Shown: piece after piece, positions 52,621 through 61,407 of the stretch
How the letters are laid out: every line of letters starts with the position of its first letter
Numbering within the stretch: position 1 is the first letter of the stretch
DNA from: Puia sp.
GTDB taxonomy: Bacteria; Bacteroidota; Bacteroidia; Chitinophagales; Chitinophagaceae
Direction of reading: 5' to 3'
Assembly (NCBI GenBank): GCA_031292515.1
Contig: JARLGZ010000104.1
Span: 1 to 64,000, forward strand
DNA: 64,000 bases
Notes under the pieces: generated by a model
The model's database searches: none
What the model was told of the DNA's origin: nothing
What the model saw: only the letters and a program-made list of their open reading frames with translations
Made by a program: the position numbers and the translations under genes

Positions 52621-52710
52621 AACCTAAGTTAAACATTTATGCTAAATGAAGGAATCGCCTATTTCCTTTGTGGTAAGGTAAGTTTCGTATATTAGCGCAA
52701 ACTTATCCTC

Positions 52711-53538
52711 ATGAGATTTTTTTCACGCCTCACCAGGGGATGGCAAATCTGCCTGAGCAGTTTTGCCATCCTGAACGAGAATAAACGGCTGATCCTCTTC
52801 CCGCTCTTGTCGGGCCTCTCCCTCCTGCTGATCTCCGGAACCTTCGCCACGGCGCTCTTCGGCGTGACCGGCTGGAGCTTCGATTGGACCCGGATAAAAG
52901 AGATACGCATAAACTATGGGATCCTCTTTGGCTATTATCTCGTCACCTATTTTATACTCGTGTTCTTCAATACGGCCCTGATGTATTGCGCCAGGTCCTA
53001 TTTTAAAGGCGGGAAAGTCTCCGTCGCCGAGGGCCTGCATTTCAGTCTCGGCAGGATCACCGCGATTTTGTCCTGGTCGGTCTTCGCGGCTACCATTGGC
53101 TTTTTGTTAAAGCTCATCCAGGAGAACGTGGGCTTTTTAGGAAGGGTCTTTACGAATACCGCCGGTATCGCCTGGAGCATAGCCACCTTTTTTGTGGTGC
53201 CCGTGATCGCCTATGAGAACGCTGGTCCGCTTCAGGCCTTCAAACGATCCGCGGAAATCATGAAGCAAAAATGGGGAGAAAGCCTGGGCGCCACTTTCAG
53301 CTTCGGACTCATTCAGTTCACCGCCATCCTGCTGATCGCCACTCCCCTGCTGATCATAGGGTTCCTCATAAACGTGTACGCAGGCCTATTCCTGGCGGCG
53401 CTCGGCTCCATCTTTGTCATTTCGGCGATGGGCGCAGCGCAGATCATCTTTATCAGCGCCGTATACCATGATGTGAACGGCGGCCCGGCGAGACGTTTCA
53501 ACAGGCAACTCGAGCAGCCGCTCTTCGTCCATAAATAG
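52711..53538 (+). CDS. DUF6159-like membrane protein
   Basis: A 275-residue protein with about six membrane helices. The start LTRGWQICLSSFAILNENKRLILFPLLSG and the middle YENAGPLQAFKRSAEIMKQKWGESLG match the glycerophosphoryl-diester-phosphodiesterase-membrane-domain-like proteins placed in DUF6159. The function is unknown. It is a single gene with no operon partner; downstream is a long spacer. Confidence 0.7.
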   Translation: MRFFSRLTRGWQICLSSFAILNENKRLILFPLLSGLSLLLISGTFATALFGVTGWSFDWTRIKEIRINYGILFGYYLVTYFILVFFNTALMYCARSYFKGGKVSVAEGLHFSLGRITAILSWSVFAATIGFLLKLIQENVGFLGRVFTNTAGIAWSIATFFVVPVIAYENAGPLQAFKRSAEIMKQKWGESLGATFSFGLIQFTAILLIATPLLIIGFLINVYAGLFLAALGSIFVISAMGAAQIIFISAVYHDVNGGPARRFNRQLEQPLFVHK

Positions 53539-53971
53539 TGTCAATGGAATGGAGAGCGGAAGGAGGCACGGCCCGAACGCATCAGGCCGGGAAGGATGCG
53601 CGCTATGCTCATATTTCTTATAAGGATCTTGTCCAGCAACCGGCTGCCATGGCCATAAAGCAGCCTTCTTTTGACCCGTATCAGGGGAACGACCCGGGAT
53701 ATCCTGCTAAATGTGCCTGTCATGAGTTTCCGGCGATTTCTCCTTGTCCGGAAAGGATTGGGTTGAGATAGCATTCTGTTTGGCATACTCGTTCGATTTT
53801 ATCATTGAAAAGGTTCGGCCGGATCCTACCATTTTTCTATGCAATCTCTCTGCCAGATTTAGAGCCGGCCTCCGGGACCCTCGACGCCGATCCGGCCGCT
53901 GCACAATCTCCGCCCCCGTCGCATCGTTAACACAGCAGAAGACAACAGAATTGTTAAAATCAGCCCGAGAA
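53539..53971. other. Spacer without a supported gene
   Basis: About 430 bp separate the DUF6159-like gene from the MarR promoter. Short open frames exist on both strands but none resembles a known protein, has a good start context, or is favoured by operon structure. I see no repeat or hairpin of note. Confidence 0.5.
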
Positions 53972-54016
53972 TTTGCCCTGACCGGGGAGAATCGTAAATT
54001 TATAAGGCTAACTTAT
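53972..54016 (+). promoter_or_regulatory. Promoter and operator of the MarR-MFS operon
   Basis: TTTG (53972-53975), exactly 19 nt and TAAATTTA (53995-54002) give a near-consensus Bacteroidota promoter. It is followed at once by the inverted repeat ATAAG-GCTAA-CTTAT (54002-54016), which overlaps the -7 box and start point. This is a likely autorepression site for the MarR protein encoded 31 bp downstream. Confidence 0.6.
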
Positions 54017-54046
54017 TAGTTTTCTTTATTAAAATGGTGATTTTTC

Positions 54047-54502
54047 ATGCCGAGCCCCAACGATAGTTCCCTTGAACTGGCCCCCGCGATACGGACGGCC
54101 GTTTCCAGGCTGATGCGGCAATTCAAAAAGAAGGGACGGAATGCCGCCCTGTCGATGACGGAACGATCGACCCTGGGAGCCTTGGACCTGTATGGTACCC
54201 TGCTGCCGTCCGAACTGGCGGAAATGGAAAAAATCACCGCGCAGTCGATGACGCAAATCCTGAATAACCTGTCGGGGCTGGGTTATATCCAGAAGAAGAC
54301 TTCTGAACAGGACAAACGAAAAGTGTTCATTTCCCTGAGCACGATGGGCAGGGCCGCTCTGGCGGAAATACGTCATGAGACCATCGAGTGGCTGGCAGGA
54401 GCCATGACCTCATTGTTAACAGCAAAAGAAATGGAGGTGCTGAAAGAAGCCGCCCCGATCCTGTATAAACTGGCGGACTTCAACGGCTCCCCGGTTGTGT
54501 AA
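54047..54502 (+). CDS. MarR-family transcriptional regulator
   Basis: A 151-residue winged-helix regulator. The recognition part is clear: LSMTERSTLGALDLYG, PSELAEMEKITAQSMTQILNNLSGLGYIQKKTSEQDKRKVFISLS (about 56-100, helix-turn-helix and wing). MarR proteins repress transporter genes until a small molecule binds. The MFS gene starts 1 nt after its stop codon, a typical regulator-pump operon. It probably binds the inverted repeat at 54002-54016. Confidence 0.93.
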   Translation: MPSPNDSSLELAPAIRTAVSRLMRQFKKKGRNAALSMTERSTLGALDLYGTLLPSELAEMEKITAQSMTQILNNLSGLGYIQKKTSEQDKRKVFISLSTMGRAALAEIRHETIEWLAGAMTSLLTAKEMEVLKEAAPILYKLADFNGSPVV

Positions 54503-54503
54503 A

Positions 54504-55862
54504 ATGTCTATCTTTCATTCTTTAAAATATCGCAACTACCGTTTATTCTTCTATGGGCAATCTGTCTCGCTGATCGGCACCTGGATGCAAAAAGTAGCCG
54601 TGAGCTGGCTCGTTTACCGGCTTACTCATTCCGCTTTTTTGCTTGGCGTCGTCGGCTTTGCCAGCCTGATACCCTCCCTCGTACTTTCTCCTTATGCAGG
54701 AACCCTTACTGACAGACATGACCGCTATCGCATCCTGCTCGTGACCCAGGTGGCCTCCATGCTGCAGGCCGGAGCGCTGGCACTCCTGGTATGGACCCGG
54801 GATTTTAATATCCACTGGCTTGTATGGCTGAGCCTCCTGCAGGGGATCGTCAACGCATTCGACAATACGGCCAGACAGTCGTTGATGGTCGAGCTCATCG
54901 AGGAAAAAAAAGACCTGCCTAACGCGATCGCCCTCTATTCTTCGATGGCCAATTTTGCGAGACTGCTGGGGCCGGCCCTGGCTGGCATCCTGTTAAGCAC
55001 GCTGGGAGAAGATTTTTGCTTCTTCGCGAATTTCGTAAGCTATATAGCCGTGCTGGCATCGCTGTTAATGGTCCGGTTGAAGAAATCGCCCCTGCCGAAA
55101 AAAGAAGACAATATCTGGGATGGCCTCCGGGAAGGCTACATCTACCTGGAAAACTCTCCGGGCCTCCTCTCTCTGATCATCCTGCTGGCCGCTTGCTCGC
55201 TGCTCGTCATTCCCTTTAGTACCCTGATGCCCGTATTCGCAAAGGACCTCTTCAGGGGCGACGCCAAAACCTTTAGCTGGTTCGAAAGCGCAGCCGGTCT
55301 GGGTGCGTTGCTGGGCGCCGCGTTTATGGCGGCCCGCGGCGCAGGCGGAAAACTCATCAAATTGATGATCGGCTCCGGGATCCTGTTCGGCTTCAGCCTG
55401 ATCCTGCTTTCCACCTCCCGCCTCCTGCCCCTTTCGCTCTTGTTCATGATGGCCGCCGGCATGGGCATGATGATACAGACCTCTTCGATCAACACCTATA
55501 TTCAAACGCATTGCTCCCCGGCCATGCGCGGCCGCATCATCAGTTATTACCTGATGGCTTACCAGGGCCTCTTCCCATTGGGAAGCCTGCTGACGGGCGC
55601 CCTGGCCAATCACGCAGGCGCCCGGGTGACGGTAGGGGTAGAGGGTTGCCTGGGTATCGCTTCGACCGTGCTGTTCCTCCTCTATAAGAAAAAGTATATC
55701 AACGCGCTCACGGCAAGAAGGTATACCGCTGATTTTACAGGATATGCAAAAGAAAGCGGCAAGATCCCCGGTACCGGAACGCAAGACCGGTGCCGGCTAC
55801 CGGTCTGTCCACCGGAAGACAAAAAGCCCCCCGTTTTACCAGGGGGCTCTTTTCGATTATAA
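54504..55862 (+). CDS. MFS transporter (DHA3/EntS-like)
   Basis: From the ATG at 54504 a 452-residue, 12-helix major facilitator starts MSIFHSLKYRNYRLFFYGQS. The DHA3-type marks are GTWMQKVAVSWLVYRLT, LSPYAGTLTDRHDRYRIL (motif A) and QGIVNAFDNTARQSLMVEL. Family members export drugs or siderophores. Translation is probably coupled to marR. The final 25 or so residues are low-quality sequence over a terminator, so the natural stop may once have been earlier. Confidence 0.9.
   Translation: MSIFHSLKYRNYRLFFYGQSVSLIGTWMQKVAVSWLVYRLTHSAFLLGVVGFASLIPSLVLSPYAGTLTDRHDRYRILLVTQVASMLQAGALALLVWTRDFNIHWLVWLSLLQGIVNAFDNTARQSLMVELIEEKKDLPNAIALYSSMANFARLLGPALAGILLSTLGEDFCFFANFVSYIAVLASLLMVRLKKSPLPKKEDNIWDGLREGYIYLENSPGLLSLIILLAACSLLVIPFSTLMPVFAKDLFRGDAKTFSWFESAAGLGALLGAAFMAARGAGGKLIKLMIGSGILFGFSLILLSTSRLLPLSLLFMMAAGMGMMIQTSSINTYIQTHCSPAMRGRIISYYLMAYQGLFPLGSLLTGALANHAGARVTVGVEGCLGIASTVLFLLYKKKYINALTARRYTADFTGYAKESGKIPGTGTQDRCRLPVCPPEDKKPPVLPGGSFRL
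55825..55853 (+). terminator. Terminator inside the end of the MFS gene
   Basis: AGCCCCC (55825-55831) and GGGGGCT (55842-55848) form a 7-bp stem with a 10-nt loop, followed by CTTTT. It would terminate the marR-MFS transcript and lies within the last codons of the MFS reading frame; it could also work for the convergent gene, which has A5 on that side. Confidence 0.75.
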
Positions 55863-55900
55863 AAAAAAGTAGAAAGGTCTTCGATCGGTTCGGGTAGTCG

Positions 55901-57019
55901 TCATACCCGTAAAAAGACTTTTTTCTTATACATGAAATACAGAAAAGCCCATTTGACGGCGATATAGCAAAACGCCATCACGACTATGTTATAGGGATCT
56001 CCCACCAGTTGGCCCAGCCATTCGAAAAATCCCTGCGTGGCATATTCCCAATCGATAAAATGCCCCGAAAGATAAATCAGGATCGAGTTCATGCCGATGA
56101 CCGAAAAGAAGAAAGCCCATTTCTTATACGCCTTTACATCGATGACGTAATAAAACAGGGAGAGCAGCAGGAGGCTGATACCGCCTACTTCCAGTACAAA
56201 GGAGCTGGTCCATAAATTCTTGTTGATGGGAAACACAAGGTTCCAGATCTGCGCCAGGACCAGGAAGATGACACCGGTGATCGCCAGCCGGGCCACCTTG
56301 CCCACCTGCGTCAGGGGACTATTCTTCAGGAGATTGCCGGCCATGATCCCCAACAAACCGGTAGCTATCGCTGGAATCGTGGAAGTCAGGCCCTCAGGGT
56401 CATGGTTGCCAAGATACAACCTGCCGGGCATTACCAGCCTGTCGATATAAGAGGCAAAATTACCCGCCTGGGTGAGGTCGCCACGTTGAAATCCCGGTGC
56501 GGAATTGAATAGCAGCAGCAGCCAATAACCGATCAGGATGCCGCAAAACCAGAGGATCTGCGCACGTTCTTTTGTATAGAGATAAATGATGTTGGCAAAC
56601 ATATAAGCCAGCCCGATCCTTCCCAATACGCTGCCGTAACGCACATCGGACCAGGGCCGCAGGTGCAGCCCATTGTTATAAATGATACCCAGCAGGACCA
56701 GCACCAGACCGCGCCGGATTACCCGAAGCAGAAGCTTCTTTCTCGGTTCCCCTTTCTCCAATTGCCTGCCTACCGAATAAGGGGTGGCCACCCCTGCCAT
56801 AAACAGGAACATGGGAAAGATCAGGTCATAAAAATGGAATCCATTCCAGGCAGGATGCGTAAACTGTTCTGCGATAGTCTTCCAGAAGGGAGAGCCGGTG
56901 GCCATGGCGAGCGTGTGAAAGATCTCTTCGCCACCCATGATCCAAAACATATCGAATCCTCTCAAAGCATCTAACGAATAAAGCCTTTGCGGTTGTTGTA
57001 GAGTAGTAGGTTGTAGCAT
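55901..57019 (-). CDS. DUF5009 / HGSNAT-like membrane acyltransferase
   Basis: A 372-residue protein with about ten helices. It begins with RLYSLDALRGFDMFWIMGGEEIFH, and the FYDLIFPMFLFMAGVATPYS block (about 62-82) follows; both are typical of bacterial relatives of heparan-alpha-glucosaminide N-acetyltransferase. These are thought to acetylate sugars across the membrane. A late GMNSILIYLSGHFI is also characteristic. No partner gene is adjacent; the next gene on the right is divergent. Confidence 0.88.
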   Translation of the reverse strand: MLQPTTLQQPQRLYSLDALRGFDMFWIMGGEEIFHTLAMATGSPFWKTIAEQFTHPAWNGFHFYDLIFPMFLFMAGVATPYSVGRQLEKGEPRKKLLLRVIRRGLVLVLLGIIYNNGLHLRPWSDVRYGSVLGRIGLAYMFANIIYLYTKERAQILWFCGILIGYWLLLLFNSAPGFQRGDLTQAGNFASYIDRLVMPGRLYLGNHDPEGLTSTIPAIATGLLGIMAGNLLKNSPLTQVGKVARLAITGVIFLVLAQIWNLVFPINKNLWTSSFVLEVGGISLLLLSLFYYVIDVKAYKKWAFFFSVIGMNSILIYLSGHFIDWEYATQGFFEWLGQLVGDPYNIVVMAFCYIAVKWAFLYFMYKKKVFLRV

Positions 57020-57307
57020 GAGTAATTTTGGTATTCATAAAAATAAGGAATTATCACAGAGACAACATAATTTATTTAGTCATATATAATTGCCCGACAT
57101 ATGATTGTCCCGGCCGCCTCCTATTCTTTTAGAGCTTTCTTTTTGAACTTTATACCCGCTTTCTTCCATTTTTTTTAATGCCCTTTATACAGGTTCCCCG
57201 AACCCTTTCATGAGTCCCCATGATCCCTGACCCCATTTTCACCGGAAAATGATTCCAAAAAATTGCCGGAAAAATTTGGACCGTCCGGATTTATTTACAA
57301 CCTTAGC

Positions 57308-57331
57308 AGTGTATTACTTACTTAGTACACT
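57308..57331 (+). promoter_or_regulatory. YtrA-type operator upstream of the ABC operon
   Basis: AGTGTA-N12-TACACT at 57308-57331 is a 24-bp imperfect palindrome, 12 bp before the ATG of the first ABC gene. It resembles the operators of YtrA-subfamily GntR repressors, and such a regulator is encoded inside this operon at 59100-59471. The region 57020-57307 to its left holds no gene; no complete promoter pair was identified. Confidence 0.7.
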
Positions 57332-57343
57332 AAATCACTAATC

Positions 57344-58176
57344 ATGGTAAGCATCCGCGGGCTCCATTTTACCTATCGCCGGAAACCCGTCTTCTCCGGG
57401 CTCAACCTCGAACTCAGTTCGGGCAATATATACGGGCTGCTCGGCAGCAACGGGACCGGAAAATCCACCCTGTTGAGAAATATCGGCGGCCTCCTGTTTC
57501 CCCAAAAAGGCAGCATCGATGTCCTGGGCCATACGCCGGGGAAAAGGACGCCCGCATTCCTGGCGAAGACTTTCCTCGTGCCGGAAGAATTCTACCTGCC
57601 CCCGTCAGGATCGATGAATGGGTAAAGTACAGTTCCCCCTTTTATCCGCAATTCAGCAGGGAACAGTTCGACCGGGGACTTTCCGAGTTCGGGATCTCAC
57701 AGGACGGCAGGCTGGATGAAATGAGTTACGGCCAGCGTAAAAAAGCCCTGATCGCCTTCAGCCTCGCTGCCAACACCGGTCTGCTGCTGATGGACGAACC
57801 CACCAATGGGCTCGATATCCGCAGCAAAAGCCAATTCCGCAAAGTGATGGCCGGTTCCCTGGATGAGAACAAATGCATCGTGATCAGCACCCACCAGGTA
57901 AAAGACCTGGAAAACCTGATCGACCGGGTCATCATCATCGATGAGGGCAGGATCCTCTTCAACCAGACCCTGGAAGCCATTTCCCAGAAACTGTCTTTCC
58001 GGTTGTCCTTCGACGTGGAAGAAATGGCTCAGGCCCTATACAAAGAGAGTTCCCTGAAGGGCAACGCATTGATCCTGCCCAATACCGACGGAGAAGACAG
58101 CCGGCCGGACCTGGAAATGCTTTACAAGGCCGTTACGCTGGACGGAGAAAGAATAAATGCAATTTTCATGGACTGA
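57344..58176 (+). pseudogene. ABC transporter ATP-binding protein, frameshifted
   Basis: Walker A is GLLGSNGTGKSTLLRNIGG (about residues 31-50). The frame then breaks at FYLPP, in a run of five C (57599-57603). The next frame carries on in family style (RIDEWVKYSSPFYPQF), then the signature MSYGQRKK, Walker B LLLMDEPTNGLD and the H-loop STHQ. One missing C explains the break of a 277-residue ATPase. The protein would energise the permease of the next gene. It may be a real mutation, a slippage-type switch or a sequencing error. Confidence 0.85.
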
Positions 58177-58238
58177 TCGCTATTACGGAACCGGATGTGA
58201 TTGCAGGATTAAAACAACGACAAAAAAATAAAAGACCG

Positions 58239-59081
58239 ATGAACCAAATTTTTGATCTGTCAAGATGGTGGAAACTGGTGACCCTTCATTGGGTACAGAA
58301 CCGTAAGCGGTACCTGCTTGCAATCCCTGCCATCGCCGGCTTGCTGCTTGCCTGGTATATTTTCCTTTTCGTCATAGACCGGTACAGCCCGATAGATCCC
58401 TTTTCGCAGTACACGTCGTACTACTGCGGTCTTTATTTTGCAGGCTGTCTCTACGCCAGTATGATCTTTTCCGAACTGGGCAATCAGCCACAGGGCATCG
58501 GATACCTCTCCCTGCCTGCTTCTCATTTTGAAAAATTGCTGTGCGCCCTGCTTTTTTCGGTTGTTCTCTTCTTTACCGTATTTACGATCGTCTTCTATCT
58601 CATCGATATTCCAATGGTGCAGTTTTCAAATCGCCTGATCGAACAGGAACACCGGGTTTATCAGGATACCGGGATACCGATCGGGCCCGTAACGGTATAC
58701 AATGTATTTACCGGCGAGGGAGGCCCCCCCACCGACAGGATCTATCATGCCCTGCTGCTGGCGTATTTCGCCATTCAATCCGCCTTCATATTGGGATCCG
58801 TCTATTTCACCCGGTACTCTTTTATTAAGACCACGGTAGCCGTTCTGTTTATCGTCTTCGGATACCTGCTCTTCGAAATGAAGATATTGAATAGCACCCT
58901 CCCGGCCGGCTGGAATATCGAATTGTTCATGGGCTGGCGACAGGATTACGGCCGGGGGAATGTCTATTATGTCAATTTGCCGTCCTGGGCAGCAACGATC
59001 GTCGGTTTCGTTTTCAGATTTTGCCTGCCTTTTATTTTTTGGCTGATCACATATTTCCGTTTAAAGGAGAAGGAAGTATAA
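58239..59081 (+). CDS. ABC transporter permease-like membrane protein
   Basis: From the ATG at 58239 a 280-residue protein has about six helices, with long hydrophobic blocks such as YLLAIPAIAGLLLAWYIFLF and LLCALLFSVVLFFTVFTIVF. No soluble domain is seen. Position after an ABC ATPase gene and before a GntR gene makes it the partner permease of the type found in YtrA-regulated ABC operons. The frame opens upstream at 58197 but the later ATG has the better context. Confidence 0.75.
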   Translation: MNQIFDLSRWWKLVTLHWVQNRKRYLLAIPAIAGLLLAWYIFLFVIDRYSPIDPFSQYTSYYCGLYFAGCLYASMIFSELGNQPQGIGYLSLPASHFEKLLCALLFSVVLFFTVFTIVFYLIDIPMVQFSNRLIEQEHRVYQDTGIPIGPVTVYNVFTGEGGPPTDRIYHALLLAYFAIQSAFILGSVYFTRYSFIKTTVAVLFIVFGYLLFEMKILNSTLPAGWNIELFMGWRQDYGRGNVYYVNLPSWAATIVGFVFRFCLPFIFWLITYFRLKEKEV

Positions 59082-59099
59082 GGGATTAAAATCATCACT

Positions 59100-59471
59100 A
59101 TGCAGTTCAGAGAATCACAAGCTATATACCTGCAAATCGCGGACTTCGTATGCGAGAAGATCCTGCTTAAAGAATGGCCGCCCGGCGAACGGATCCTTTC
59201 CGTGAGAGAACTGGCCGTTCAACTGGAGGTAAACCCGAATACGGTCATGCGTACTTACGAATTTCTTCAGCAGCAGGAAATCATCTTTAATCAGCGGGGC
59301 ATCGGTTTCTTTGTCGCACCGGCAGCCATCAAGAATGCAACCCGCTACCGGAAGGAGGCCTTTATCGAAAAAGACCTGCCCCAGGTGTTCAGGAATATGT
59401 TCCTTTTGAACATGGAGACGGAAGAATTCATGGCCAGGTACGAAAAATATAAAAAACTTAATTTCTCCTAA
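59100..59471 (+). CDS. GntR-family regulator, YtrA subfamily
   Basis: A 123-residue protein with an N-terminal GntR winged helix (AIYLQIADFVCEKILLKEWPPGERILSVRELAVQLEVNPNTVMRTYEFLQQQEII, about 8-65) and only a short C-terminal helix region, the mark of the YtrA subfamily. Such proteins dimerise and repress ABC-transporter operons of which they are part. The palindrome AGTGTA-N12-TACACT upstream of the operon is its likely operator. Confidence 0.93.
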   Translation: MQFRESQAIYLQIADFVCEKILLKEWPPGERILSVRELAVQLEVNPNTVMRTYEFLQQQEIIFNQRGIGFFVAPAAIKNATRYRKEAFIEKDLPQVFRNMFLLNMETEEFMARYEKYKKLNFS

Positions 59472-59474
59472 GAT

Positions 59475-60308
59475 ATGAAGACCAGCAATAAACTGATACT
59501 ATTCTTTTTTATCTCGGCGGTCGCTATTTTCGGCGCCATCCACCTGGCTTTGTTCGCCAACTACCGGAAAGGAGCTATCCATACCAGAAAAGAAATCGAA
59601 CAGGCGCGGCTTACCCGTTTTCCCATGCAGACGCCAAAATGGCTGTCATTGAAAGGGCATTTGCATGTCACTATTATTCCTTCCGATAGCTTCTATATCG
59701 AGCTCAACAAAGATTTCGAGGGAGTCGGTTACAGTCAGGAAGGAGATTCCCTTGTGATCACCGGTATCCTGAGAGGCGACAGGAACCCGCACGGCTCCTG
59801 GAATGAATACTGGAATCTTCCGCCGGTGAATGTCTATTCCCCCGGTCTGGACGGTATCCGTGCGGAAAACTGTTACCTGGCGCTTTCCAACGAAAAGGAC
59901 AAACCCGGCCTGGCGGCATCCGTGCTGCTGAAAAACGCCCAACTGTGGATCGGCGCGTTTGACCCTATAAAAGATTCCGTGTTTGGCAGGGAGACTTTCG
60001 ATTCTTTATTCATCGACGAAGTCAACAGCAATGTCGGCATCAACCGCCAATCCGTAGTCCATAGCATTTCCGTCCGGCTCGATGATGTATCGGAGATCAT
60101 CGACCGCTTTTCCCGAATCGATACCGGTGAGATCGCCGCCGGCCGCTATTCAAAAATATGTATGACGGCGGCTAACTTCAATAGGATCAGGGTTGGCTTG
60201 ACTGCAGAAGGGAATGCAGGCAGGGCGACCGGCCCCTGGAAACAGCTGCCCTTATCGATAAAGCAATCTGTGATTGTCGGTCTCAGGGATTTGAACCGTG
60301 AAAAATGA
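59475..60308 (+). CDS. Membrane-anchored beta-rich protein, unknown function
   Basis: A 277-residue protein with an N-terminal membrane helix (LILFFFISAVAIFGAIHLALF, about 8-28) and a beta-rich outer part with repeated short strands (LHVTIIPSDSFYIEL, SLVITGILRG, ENCYLALSNEKD, LWIGAFDPI). This is reminiscent of the DUF2807 beta-helix type, without a secure match. It starts 4 nt after the GntR stop, so it is translated with the ABC operon. Its role there is unknown. Confidence 0.65.
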   Translation: MKTSNKLILFFFISAVAIFGAIHLALFANYRKGAIHTRKEIEQARLTRFPMQTPKWLSLKGHLHVTIIPSDSFYIELNKDFEGVGYSQEGDSLVITGILRGDRNPHGSWNEYWNLPPVNVYSPGLDGIRAENCYLALSNEKDKPGLAASVLLKNAQLWIGAFDPIKDSVFGRETFDSLFIDEVNSNVGINRQSVVHSISVRLDDVSEIIDRFSRIDTGEIAAGRYSKICMTAANFNRIRVGLTAEGNAGRATGPWKQLPLSIKQSVIVGLRDLNREK

Positions 60309-60378
60309 AAGATTGACGCGATGAACGCGAAGGGAAACACGAATAACAAACAAAACACAAACATAAAAACATGATATT

Positions 60379-61266
60379 ATGCAATTAACAATTAAAGGGC
60401 TCTCCAAGACCTATTCCAATGGTGTAAAAGCCCTGCAGGATGTCTCGCTGACCCTTACAAACGGCATGTTTGGCCTGCTCGGCCCGAACGGCGCGGGCAA
60501 ATCCTCCCTGATGCGCACCATCGCCACCCTGCAGGAAGCCGATAGCGGCAGCATCTTCCTCGACGGACTGGACGTACTGAAAGAGAAGACCCGGGTGAGG
60601 CAGCTGCTCGGCTACCTGCCCCAGGAATTTGGCGTCTATCCCCGGATATCCGCCGAACAGATGCTGGATCACATCGCCCGGTTGAAAGGCGTGCTGCAGG
60701 ATGGCGAAAGACGGGACCTGGTGCAGGAACTGCTGAACAAGGTCAATCTGTCCAAAGACAGGAAAAGGAAACTGGGGACTTTTTCCGGGGGGATGAAACA
60801 ACGCTTCGGGATCGCCCAGGCCCTGATCGGCAACCCCCGGCTGATCATCGTCGATGAACCCACGGCCGGTCTCGACCCTGCGGAAAGAAACCGGTTTTAT
60901 AACCTCCTCAGCCATCTCGGGGAGAACACCATCGTCATCCTCTCCACGCATATCGTCGAAGACGTGAGTACCCTTTGCTCGAATTTCGCCATCATCTGCC
61001 TCGGGGAAGTCCTTTACACGGGCACACCGGACGAGGCCATCGCCGGGATGGAAGGCCGGATCTACAGCAAATCGATCCCCTTCTCCTCCGTCGGAGAATA
61101 CCGCGAAAGCTATAACCTCGTCTCGACCCAGTTGAAATCCGGCAACCTCTATATCCGCATCCTCCACGAATATGACCCGGGGAATGGCTTCGTGGCCAGC
61201 CCGCCCAACCTGGAAGACGTCTACTTCAGCAATATCGCGACAAGGGTGCGGGTAGACACCTTATAA
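60379..61266 (+). CDS. ABC transporter ATP-binding protein
   Basis: A 295-residue ABC-2-type ATPase: Walker A FGLLGPNGAGKSSLMRTIA (about 30-48), Q-loop YLPQEFGVYPRI, signature TFSGGMKQRFGIAQAL (about 135), Walker B LIIVDEPTAGLDP (about 155) and H-loop STHIVED. It is the second ATPase of the operon and, unlike the first, is intact. It probably works with the permease-aminopeptidase protein encoded next, which starts 141 bp downstream. Confidence 0.95.
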   Translation: MQLTIKGLSKTYSNGVKALQDVSLTLTNGMFGLLGPNGAGKSSLMRTIATLQEADSGSIFLDGLDVLKEKTRVRQLLGYLPQEFGVYPRISAEQMLDHIARLKGVLQDGERRDLVQELLNKVNLSKDRKRKLGTFSGGMKQRFGIAQALIGNPRLIIVDEPTAGLDPAERNRFYNLLSHLGENTIVILSTHIVEDVSTLCSNFAIICLGEVLYTGTPDEAIAGMEGRIYSKSIPFSSVGEYRESYNLVSTQLKSGNLYIRILHEYDPGNGFVASPPNLEDVYFSNIATRVRVDTL

Positions 61267-61407
61267 TCGTCGGTATCCGGCCGCCCCTCGTTTACCGATC
61301 TCAATCTGTTTAAAAAACGGACTGTTTCAAAAATTTATCCGGCACGCCGGCCACCACCCTATTGTCCTATTCCCTGATCTCTTATCACGAATCATAAATC
61401 TCCCGCT

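Noticed and set aside
53538-53786. Short frames on both strands in the spacer before marR
   Set aside because: Overlapping frames on opposite strands without family features; treated as spacer.
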